The notes under the pieces were generated by a model that saw only the letters and a list, made by a program, of their open reading frames with translations, was not told where the DNA came from and did no database searches. Source: Pseudomonadota bacterium (GTDB lineage: Bacteria; Pseudomonadota; Gammaproteobacteria; Xanthomonadales; Xanthomonadaceae). From it: a stretch of DNA of 13,373 bases. A program made the position numbers and the translations under genes. The stretch spans positions 1-13,373 of the forward strand of contig JAFADB010000158.1 in the NCBI GenBank assembly GCA_023425225.1, in the 5' to 3' direction. Position 1 is the stretch's first letter, and every line of letters starts with the position of its first letter. Positions 1 through 7,098 of this stretch are shown here, piece after piece.

Positions 1-761
1 GCGCGGAAGGCCGACAGCGGGAACAACTGTATCGCCACGCCGGCCGAGGCGAGTTCGTCGCGCGTGAACAACGGGGTGGCGCCGAACTCGGTGATGTTGG
101 CCAGCACCGGCACCTTCACCGCCTCGACGAAGCGGCGGTAGGTATCCAGGTCGTAGGCGGCCTCGGCAAAGATGCCGTCGGCACCGGCCTCCACGCAGGC
201 GATGGAGCGTTCGATCGCCGCGTCCACGCCCTCGGCCTGGATGGCGTCGGTGCGGGCGATCAGGAAGAACTCCGGATCGGTCTTCGCATCGGCCGCGGCC
301 TTGATGCGGTCCACCATCTCGCCCTGCGACACGATCTCCTTGCCCGGGCGGTGGCCGCAGCGCTTGGCGCCGACCTGGTCTTCGATGTGGCAGGCGGCCG
401 CGCCGGCCTTGATCAGGCTCTTGATGGTGCGCTCGATGTTGAACGCGCTCGGGCCGAAGCCGGTGTCGATGTCCACCAGCAGCGGCAGCGGGCACACGTC
501 GGTGATCCGGCGCACGTCGATCAGCACGTCCTCCAGCGTATTGATGCCCAGGTCCGGCAGGCCGAGCGAGCCGGCCGCGACGCCGCCGCCGGACAGGTAG
601 ATGGCCTGGTAGCCGGCACGCTGGGCCAGCAGCGCATGGTTGGCGTTGATGGCGCCGATCACCTGCAGCGGCGACTCGGCAGCCAGCGCGGCGCGGAACT
701 TCGCTCCCGGGGAAGCGGGGGCGCCGGCAGGGGCGGGCGCGGAGGACGGGGCTGCGGTCAT
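1..761 (-). CDS. prpB: 2-methylisocitrate lyase PrpB (partial, C-terminus beyond window)
   Basis: Cleaves 2-methylisocitrate to pyruvate and succinate, the last step of the cytoplasmic 2-methylcitrate cycle for propionate. I translated 253 residues from the reverse strand; no stop is reached, so roughly 45-50 C-terminal residues lie left of the window. Residues 31-72 (PLQVIGAINANHALLAQRAG and onward) match E. coli PrpB as I remember it almost word for word. The metal-binding aspartates D97 and D99 sit in LLVDIDTGFG, and the catalytic loop KRCGHRPGK places the active cysteine at C135; KRCGH separates methylisocitrate lyases from PEP mutases. The N-terminus carries about 15 extra Ala/Pro residues compared with the E. 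coli protein. The start ATG (761-759) has an AAGGA Shine-Dalgarno at 774-770, 8 nt away. Divergent from prpR; prpC is expected downstream but is not visible. Confidence 0.95.
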   Translation of the reverse strand, partial: MTAAPSSAPAPAGAPASPGAKFRAALAAESPLQVIGAINANHALLAQRAGYQAIYLSGGGVAAGSLGLPDLGINTLEDVLIDVRRITDVCPLPLLVDIDTGFGPSAFNIERTIKSLIKAGAAACHIEDQVGAKRCGHRPGKEIVSQGEMVDRIKAAADAKTDPEFFLIARTDAIQAEGVDAAIERSIACVEAGADGIFAEAAYDLDTYRRFVEAVKVPVLANITEFGATPLFTRDELASAGVAIQLFPLSAFR

Positions 762-818
762 GGCGTGTTTCCTTGGCTGGGCATCGGCGTGTGTCGTGGA
801 TCCTGTTGCGCAAGTTGC

Positions 819-833
819 GCAAGACGCGTGCCA
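819..833 (-). promoter_or_regulatory. sigma-54 (-24/-12) promoter of prpB
   Basis: On the minus strand 833-819 reads TGGCACGCGTCTTGC, matching the sigma-54 consensus TGGCACG-N4-TTGC at every fixed base. The -24 GG is at 832-831 and the -12 GC at 820-819, with the required 12-base offset. The start point would be near 807, giving a leader of about 46 nt before the prpB ATG. The direction fits activation by the adjacent sigma-54 activator PrpR. The match is seen; its activity is inferred. Confidence 0.85.
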
Positions 834-863
834 GCTGCAACCCGTTGATTCGCAGGGCACAAT

Positions 864-923
864 CGTTTCATTTTCCGTTTCATATGTCACACTTGAACCA
901 TACGAAACGCAACGACACGAAAC
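864..923. promoter_or_regulatory. Candidate PrpR binding cluster (GTTTC/GAAAC boxes)
   Basis: Two direct copies of CGTTTCA (864-870 and 876-882) are followed by two opposite-strand copies, ACGAAAC, at 902-908 and 917-923, the last touching the prpR start codon. Relative to the predicted prpB start point near 807 they lie at about -57 to -116, where sigma-54 enhancer sites normally sit. The stretch is AT-rich for this genome, which would suit DNA bending. Because the boxes abut the prpR ATG, autoregulation of prpR is plausible. The assignment to PrpR is inferred from position and symmetry. Confidence 0.5.
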
Positions 924-2522
<1,599 letters not shown>

Positions 2523-2533
2523 ATTCGCCATGT

Positions 2534-2553
2534 GCCGCAGGACGTCCTGCGGC
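2534..2553 (+). terminator. 20-bp perfect palindrome after prpR, possible 3'-end hairpin
   Basis: Bases 2534-2543 (GCCGCAGGAC) are followed directly by their exact reverse complement (2544-2553), starting 12 nt after the prpR stop. In RNA this would form a strong hairpin with a small ACGT turn. No U-run follows, so it is not a classic intrinsic terminator; it could be a U-less terminator, an RNA-stabilising 3' end, or a protein-binding dyad. Similar hairpins follow several other stop codons in this window. Confidence 0.4.
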
Positions 2554-2673
2554 CTGTGGCGTACCGGCGCCATGGCCTGCGACCGCGGCGATGCATACGG
2601 GGAAACAACATCCGGGGTGTAGCATGGACTGTGCGCGTCGCCTTGCAGCCGCTCGCCCGATCGCCCTTGCGGG

Positions 2674-2741
2674 AGCCGCGTCAGCGGCGATGCCCGCCGG
2701 GCGAACCCTCCAGTCCAGGCGCCATCGCGGCTGACGCCGCT
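2674..2741. repeat. Imperfect inverted repeat in the prpR-ykgJ spacer
   Basis: The 287-bp spacer 2523-2809 holds no gene I can support. Within it, 2675-2692 and 2723-2740 are 18-bp inverted copies with two mismatches, extended by one A-T pair (2674/2741), around a 30-nt loop. The loop contains a smaller GCCCG/CGGGC hairpin. It may be a structured leader of the downstream gene or a decayed element; nothing identifies a mobile element. Confidence 0.4.
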
Positions 2742-2809
2742 TCCACGACAGTCGCGCCGCCGTTCACCCCCCCTTCCCAGCAAGCCCTTCGGGGCGACAT
2801 CAGGATCTC

Positions 2810-3136
2810 TTGCCCCCTCGCCCTTCCGAAGCGACATCCCAACGACCGCATTGCCACAGTTGCGACGCCGTGTGCTGCCGCCTGCTGGTGGTCGTGCAGC
2901 CCGAAGACAGCATCCCGGCCCATCTCACCCATCGCACGGCCGAAGGCTGGACGATCATGGCGCGCGACGAGGAAGGCTGGTGCGTGGCGATCGACCCGTC
3001 CAGCATGCGCTGCTCCATCTACGAAACGCGCCCGGACACCTGCCGGCGCTTCGTCATGGCCGGCCCCTACTGCCGCGAGGTGCGCAGCAGCTACGAAGAC
3101 CAGAGGAACCGCGGCATCCCCATCACGATGTACTGA
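2810..3136 (+). CDS. YkgJ-type CxxCxxxCC zinc/iron-chelating protein
   Basis: A 108-residue protein with eight cysteines (15, 18, 22, 23, 58, 68, 78, 88). The N-terminal C-x2-C-x3-C-C cluster (CHSCDAVCC) and the later CSIYETRPDTCRRF are the hallmarks of the YkgJ/CxxCxxCC family (Pfam PF03692), thought to bind zinc or an iron-sulfur cluster. The biochemical role of the family is unknown. The start is TTG at 2810: the Cys cluster begins only 14 codons in, no ATG or GTG precedes it in frame, and AGGA (2802-2805) lies 4 nt upstream as a close-spaced Shine-Dalgarno. The reading frame is clearly coding despite strong open frames on both strands. It is followed 18 bp later by a small gene, probably in the same transcript. 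Function is not assigned. Confidence 0.85.
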   Translation: MPPRPSEATSQRPHCHSCDAVCCRLLVVVQPEDSIPAHLTHRTAEGWTIMARDEEGWCVAIDPSSMRCSIYETRPDTCRRFVMAGPYCREVRSSYEDQRNRGIPITMY

Positions 3137-3154
3137 CCGGCAGGAGCGTTCCCG

Positions 3155-3325
3155 ATGACCATTGCCCGCAACAAGGCCAACACCCCGTTCCCGCGCAGCG
3201 ACCGCACGCCAGCCAGGACGGCGCTCACCCACGAGCGCATCGATGCCGACCTGAAGAAGTTCGAACGCGACGGCGGCACGATCGAGAAGCTGGGCAACAC
3301 CCCGGCGCTCAAGAGACAGGGCTGA
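3155..3325 (+). CDS. Small conserved-looking protein of unknown function (56 aa)
   Basis: An ORF of 56 codons with a good Shine-Dalgarno (AGGAG at 3142-3146, 8 nt before the ATG), beginning 18 bp after the ykgJ-like stop, so probably co-transcribed. The protein is basic at its N-terminus (MTIARNKAN) and ends in a predicted helix-turn stretch, IDADLKKFERDGGTIEKLGN (residues 29-48). The spacing I-D-x-D-L-x3-F-x3-GG-x-I resembles small gammaproteobacterial proteins I have seen, but I cannot name a family. There are no Cys residues, signal peptide or membrane segment. Codons end mainly in G or C, as in real genes here. The role is unknown; nucleic-acid binding is only a guess from the charge pattern. 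Confidence 0.65.
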   Translation: MTIARNKANTPFPRSDRTPARTALTHERIDADLKKFERDGGTIEKLGNTPALKRQG

Positions 3326-3327
3326 CC

Positions 3328-3354
3328 GGCCGGCGAGCCGCACCGCCGCCGGCC
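3328..3354 (+). terminator. GC hairpin just after the small ORF
   Basis: GGCCGGCG (3328-3335) pairs exactly with CGCCGGCC (3347-3354) around an 11-nt loop, starting 3 nt after the stop codon of the 56-residue protein. No U-run follows. It may end the ykgJ-like transcript before the convergent LysR gene. The rest of the convergent spacer (3355-3499) holds only weaker hairpins, including GCCCC-GCC-GGGGC at 3471-3483, which lies 17 nt past the LysR stop. Confidence 0.35.
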
Positions 3355-3499
3355 ATGAGGAAGACGACGGTCTTCGGCCTGCGTCTTCGTCTCCGCGCCA
3401 GTCGCCAGCACCCGACCGGCAGGCGAGCGGGTGCGGAATGCGCCCGGGAACAAGAATGCCGTCGATGCCAGCCCCGCCGGGGCGTCGGCCGGTTCCGCA

Positions 3500-4390
3500 T
3501 CATCCGGGCTGGCCCAGATGCGCGGCCAGGTAATCGAGGAAGGTGCGCACGCGCGGGGCCAGGTGGCGGCTGTGCGGATAGACCGCATGCAGCGGTGCGG
3601 CGGGAATCGGATACCCGGCCAGTACCTGCACCAGCCGTCCGCTTTCCAGGTCCTCGGCCACGTCCCAGATGGACTTGCGCGCGATGCCATGGCCATCCAG
3701 CGCCCAGCGGTGCACGACCTCGCCGTCGTTGGCCGCCAGCCGCGCGACGATCCGCACCGTCACCGGCTCCTCGCCCTCGAAGCGCCAGTCGGCCTGCGCC
3801 TGCAGCCCCATGTGCAGGCAGCGGTGGGCGAGCAGCTCGGTCGGATGGGTGGGCACGCCGTTGCGCTGCAGGTAGGCCGGCGACGCGCACAGCACGCGAT
3901 GGTTGGGCGCCAGCGGCCGCGAGATGTACGACGAGTCGTCCAGCCCGCCGAAGCGGATGGCCACGTCGGTCCCGGACTCCACCAGGTCGAGCACCGTGTC
4001 GGTGAGGTCGAGCTGCACCTGCAAGCCCGGATGCAGGGCGCTGAAGTCCGCCAGCAGCGGCGCGATCCGCCGCCGCCCCAGCGCCAGCGGCGCGGTCACC
4101 CGCAGGCTCCCCGAGACGGTCGCGCTGTGCCGGGACAGCTGCTGCTCGACCTGCTCCAGGTCGGCCAGCACCTGCAGCGCGCGCCGGTAGAGCAGTTCGC
4201 CCTCCTCGGTCAGCGACTGGCGGCGCGTGGTCCGCTGCAGCAGCCGCACCCCCAGGCAGGCCTCCAGGTGGCGCAGCCTGCGGCTCGCCGCCGGCAGCGT
4301 GATCCCGGCGGCACGCGCCGCCGCGGACAGCGATCCGGCTTCCACCACGCTCACGAACAATCGCAACGGGACTAGGTCGTCGATGGCCAT
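3500..4390 (-). CDS. LysR-family transcriptional regulator
   Basis: A 296-residue LysR-type regulator of usual length. Residues 1-60 form the winged helix-turn-helix (LRLFVSVVEAGSLSAAARAA, then a recognition-helix region around ITLPAASRRLRHLE), followed by the linker helix (about 61-90) and the periplasmic-binding-protein-like effector domain (about 92-290). The SLSAAARAAGI and RTTRR elements are characteristic of the CrgA/AaeR-like branch, whose members often control efflux or small redox operons. The frame stays open 32 codons further upstream, but that extension is low in family similarity and crosses the AT-rich promoter gap; ATG at 4390 places the HTH at the usual distance. It is divergent from the aldo/keto reductase gene with a 108-bp gap, the standard arrangement for a LysR regulator and its target. 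The effector is unknown. Confidence 0.92.
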   Translation of the reverse strand: MAIDDLVPLRLFVSVVEAGSLSAAARAAGITLPAASRRLRHLEACLGVRLLQRTTRRQSLTEEGELLYRRALQVLADLEQVEQQLSRHSATVSGSLRVTAPLALGRRRIAPLLADFSALHPGLQVQLDLTDTVLDLVESGTDVAIRFGGLDDSSYISRPLAPNHRVLCASPAYLQRNGVPTHPTELLAHRCLHMGLQAQADWRFEGEEPVTVRIVARLAANDGEVVHRWALDGHGIARKSIWDVAEDLESGRLVQVLAGYPIPAAPLHAVYPHSRHLAPRVRTFLDYLAAHLGQPG

Positions 4391-4429
4391 TTTTGTTACC
4401 CGAAAAGGCAATAGATCATTAACTTGCTC

Positions 4430-4442
4430 GTCAATTATTGAC
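4430..4442. promoter_or_regulatory. Perfect palindrome in the LysR/AKR divergent gap (candidate operator)
   Basis: GTCAAT-T-ATTGAC is an exact dyad in the 108-bp AT-rich gap between the divergent LysR and aldo/keto reductase genes. A TATAGA hexamer at 4455-4460 could be the -10 of the reductase promoter, in which case the palindrome lies over a poor -35 region, as expected for a LysR-activated promoter. Two tandem CCAATA copies (4444-4449, 4451-4456) lie beside it. The inner arms fit T-N9-A rather than the strict T-N11-A, so binding by this LysR is inferred. Confidence 0.45.
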
Positions 4443-4498
4443 GCCAATAGCCAATATAGACTGCCTGCAAAGCCTTTCCGACCCAAGGAGTGCGCCCC

Positions 4499-5425
4499 AT
4501 GCCGTCCCGCCGTCGCTTCCTCTCAGGCCTTGCACTGGCTTCCGCGAGCCTCGCCTTCGCCCGTCCGTCGTTGTCCCTGGCCGCGGCCCCGGCCAGCGCC
4601 GACGCCCTTCAGACCCGCCCCATTCCCTCCAGCGGCGAACGCCTGCCGGTGATCGGCATGGGCAGTTCGGGCAGCTTCGATGTCGGCACCGGCGCCGCCG
4701 AACGCGATCCGCTGAAGGAAGTGCTGCGGCGCTTCTTCGCCGGCGGCGCCACGCTGATCGACACCGCACCCGGCTATGGCAGCGCCGAAGGGGTGATCGG
4801 CGACCTGCTCGCAGAACTGCAGCTGCGGCCGCGCACGTTCCTGGCCACCAAGATCGGCGCCACCGGGCGCGAGGCCGGGCTGGCGCAGTTCCAGCGCTCG
4901 CTGCAGCTGCTCAGGACCGACAAGGTCGAGCTGCTGCAGGTGCACAGCCTGCAGGACTGGCGCACCCAGTTCGCGCTGATCGAGGAACTCAAGGCGCAGG
5001 GCAAGACCCGCTACGCCGGCCTGACCCACTACGTGGACAGCGGCCACGACGAACTGGCCCAGGTGGTGCGCGCGGTCAAGCCGGACTTCGTGCAGGTCAA
5101 CTACTCGGTGGTCTCGCGCAACGCCGAGCGGACCGTGTTCCCGGTGGCGCAGGAGCTGGGCGTGGCGGTGCTGATCAACCGCGCCTTCGAGGACGGCAAG
5201 CTGTTCTCGCAGGTGCAGGGCAAGGCGCTGCCGCCCTGGGCCGCGCAGGCCGGCATCACCTCCTGGTCGCAGGCGTTCCTCAAGTTCGCGCTGAGTCATC
5301 CGGCGGTCACGGCGGTGATCCCGGCCACCGGCAAGCCCGAGCGCCAGAGCGACCAGCTGCTGGCCGGCCATGGCCCGGACCTGACCGAGGAACAGCGCCA
5401 GTCCCTGATCGCGCTGTTCGCCTGA
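4499..5425 (+). CDS. Tat-exported aldo/keto reductase
   Basis: A 308-residue aldo/keto reductase with an export signal. The N-terminus reads SRRRFLSG followed by an alanine-rich hydrophobic stretch and ends near PASADA (about residue 34), a twin-arginine signal. The mature part is an AKR barrel with the full catalytic tetrad D88 (IDTAPGYG), Y93, K118 (ATKIG) and H149 (LQVHS). The C-terminal IPATGKPERQSDQL matches the NADP-phosphate-binding segment of the fold. Such enzymes reduce aldehydes or ketones with NADPH; the substrate cannot be inferred. ATG 4499 is chosen over GTG 4490 because AAGGAG (4485-4490) lies 8 nt before the ATG and overlaps the GTG. It is divergent from the LysR gene and 10 bp ahead of a transporter gene, probably one operon. 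Export would rely on Tat carrying the folded, cofactor-loaded protein. Confidence 0.9.
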   Translation: MPSRRRFLSGLALASASLAFARPSLSLAAAPASADALQTRPIPSSGERLPVIGMGSSGSFDVGTGAAERDPLKEVLRRFFAGGATLIDTAPGYGSAEGVIGDLLAELQLRPRTFLATKIGATGREAGLAQFQRSLQLLRTDKVELLQVHSLQDWRTQFALIEELKAQGKTRYAGLTHYVDSGHDELAQVVRAVKPDFVQVNYSVVSRNAERTVFPVAQELGVAVLINRAFEDGKLFSQVQGKALPPWAAQAGITSWSQAFLKFALSHPAVTAVIPATGKPERQSDQLLAGHGPDLTEEQRQSLIALFA

Positions 5426-5435
5426 GGCCGCCGCG

Positions 5436-6800
5436 ATGAACACGCGCCCATCGAACGGCAACGCCTTCGTGCGCCTGGTCTCGCGCCTGTTCGACGTGGC
5501 GCCGGGCGAGGCACCGGCGGTGGCGGCCGGGCTGGTGATGTTCTTCCTGCTGTTCGCCGGCTACTTCATGCTGCGGCCGGTGCGCGAGACCATGGGCGTG
5601 GCCGGCGGCGTGGAGAACCTGCAGTGGCTGTTCACCGGCACCTTCGTCGCCACCCTGGTGGCGTTGCCGCTGTTCGGCTGGCTGGCCTCCAGGGTCTCGC
5701 GGCGGCGGATCGTGCCGTGGACCTATGCGTTCTTTGTGCTGAACCTGCTCGGCTTCGCCGCCGGGCTGGCATGGTCGCCGGACAGCGTGTGGGCCGCGCG
5801 CGCGTTCTACATCTGGCTGTCGGTGTTCAACATGCTGGCGATCTCGCTGGCCTGGAGCGTGCTGGCCGACGTGTTCGCCACCACCGAGGCCAAGCGCCTG
5901 TTCGCGCTGATCGCCGGCGGCGCCAGCCTGGGCGGGCTGGCCGGCCCGATCCTCGGCACCGTGCTGGTGGCACCGCTGGGACATGCCGGGCTGCTGGTGC
6001 TGTCGGCGGCGCTGCTGGCCGTCAGCGCGGACGCCGCGGTCTGGCTGCACGCCTGGCGCGACCGCAATCCGCTGCCGGCCGGCAGCATCGCCGACAGCAG
6101 CGAGCAGCAACGCCGCCGGCCGCTGGGCGGCAATCCGTTCGCCGGTGCCACCGCGGTGTTCAAGTCGCCCTACCTGCTGGGCATCGCCGCGTTCGTGGTG
6201 CTGCTGGCCAGCGTCACGACGTTCCTGTACTTCGAGCAGGCGAAGATGGTCGCCGAGTACTTCCCCGACCGCACCCGCCAGACCCAGGTGTTCGGCCTGA
6301 TCGACACGGTGGTGCAGACGCTGTCGCTGCTGACCCAGTTCTTCTTCACCGGCCGCATCGCCAAGAAGCTGGGCGTGGGCGTGCTGCTGACGGTGCCGGC
6401 GCTGGCGATCGCCGCCGGCTTCCTGTGGCTGGCACTGGCGCCGGTGTTCGCGGTGTTCGTGGTGGTCATGGTGGTGCGCCGCGTGGGCGAGTACGCGCTG
6501 GTGCGGCCCGGCCGCGAGATGCTCTACACGGTCATGCCGGCCGAGCAGAAGTACAAGGCCAAGAACTTCATCGACACGGTGGTCTACCGCGGCGGCGATG
6601 CCGTCAGCGGCTGGGTCAAGCGCGGCCTGGACCTGATCGGCGAGCACCCGGCGCTGGCGATGTTCATCGGCGCGGCCATCGCGCTGGTGTGGGCCGGCGT
6701 CGGTGGCGGCCTGGGGCGCTGGCAGCGCCGGCTCGAGCAAGCGGAGCGGGACGGGCGACCGTCGCCATCCACGGCGTCCCGGCAGGAGCGCCCGGCATGA
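5436..6800 (+). CDS. NTP/NDP-exchange-type transporter (MFS superfamily, ADP/ATP translocase-like)
   Basis: A 454-residue integral membrane protein with about 12 hydrophobic segments. The segment YFMLRPVRETMG (43-54), the following NLQWLFTGTF (61-70) and the late YKAKNFIDTVVYRGGDAVS (373-391) are typical of bacterial proteins annotated as NTP/NDP exchange transporters, distant relatives of the ATP/ADP translocases of intracellular bacteria. R-P-x-R-E recurs in the second half (VRPGREML, 356-363), suggesting the two halves share an ancestral repeat. A cytoplasmic loop rich in Arg and Gln (about 206-235) separates the halves, and the last 25 residues are a polar tail. The substrate in free-living bacteria is not established. 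The ATG follows the aldo/keto reductase stop by 10 bp, so the two are probably co-expressed and under the LysR regulator. Confidence 0.8.
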   Translation: MNTRPSNGNAFVRLVSRLFDVAPGEAPAVAAGLVMFFLLFAGYFMLRPVRETMGVAGGVENLQWLFTGTFVATLVALPLFGWLASRVSRRRIVPWTYAFFVLNLLGFAAGLAWSPDSVWAARAFYIWLSVFNMLAISLAWSVLADVFATTEAKRLFALIAGGASLGGLAGPILGTVLVAPLGHAGLLVLSAALLAVSADAAVWLHAWRDRNPLPAGSIADSSEQQRRRPLGGNPFAGATAVFKSPYLLGIAAFVVLLASVTTFLYFEQAKMVAEYFPDRTRQTQVFGLIDTVVQTLSLLTQFFFTGRIAKKLGVGVLLTVPALAIAAGFLWLALAPVFAVFVVVMVVRRVGEYALVRPGREMLYTVMPAEQKYKAKNFIDTVVYRGGDAVSGWVKRGLDLIGEHPALAMFIGAAIALVWAGVGGGLGRWQRRLEQAERDGRPSPSTASRQERPA

Positions 6801-7098
6801 AGCACGGCGCCGGCCGGCGCCGAGGCCGGAATGCAGAGCGTTGCGCCGGCATCGGCGGGGGCAGATGACGGCGCGGCCGGAGAGCGGCTGAGCGAGAATG
6901 CATGTCCCGCGCCTGGAAGCAGCGCGACGCCATCCATGGCATCGCCGGCGAAGCGGCCGCTCAGGTGCCGCCCGGCTCGCCGGCGCCCGGATCGGGTTGC
7001 CACGCACATGCGGTCCGCGGGCCGGGCGTACGCGCGGATCGCGGCGGCCCGGCTCCTGCGCGGCACGAACGTATCAACATGAAACTGGAGCAAGCACC
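6801..7098. other. 298-bp intergenic stretch without a supported gene
   Basis: It opens with a 16-bp perfect palindrome (6806-6821), then very GC-rich sequence in which several frames are open but biased to Ala, Gly, Pro and Arg. An open frame 6902-7102 ends in an ATGA overlap with the SDR start, but it has no Shine-Dalgarno and only about three-quarters of its codons end in G or C, against a clearly higher share in the neighbours; I do not call it. I see no convincing -35/-10 pair for the SDR operon. Confidence 0.5.
6806..6821 (+). terminator. 16-bp palindrome after the transporter stop
   Basis: GGCGCCGG followed by CCGGCGCC is an exact palindrome 6 nt after the transporter stop codon. It would form a short GC-only hairpin in RNA, with no U-run. 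It probably marks the 3' end of the aldo/keto reductase-transporter transcript, though it could equally be a protein-binding dyad. Confidence 0.35.

Noticed and set aside
2681..3343. Antisense open frame opposite the ykgJ-like and small genes
   Set aside because: Biased composition and no motif, whereas the plus strand has the CxxCxxxCC family pattern and a Shine-Dalgarno site before each start.
4391..4486. 32-residue N-terminal extension of the LysR protein
   Set aside because: It crosses the AT-rich divergent promoter region and would place the HTH too far from the N-terminus for the family.
5307..7007. Long antisense open frame (566 codons) opposite the transporter
   Set aside because: A His/Gln/Arg-rich shadow of the transporter's third codon positions; no recognisable domain.
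6898..7098. N-terminal extension of the SDR protein
   Set aside because: The frame is open upstream, but the Rossmann fold begins right after ATG 7099, which has its own GGAG site.
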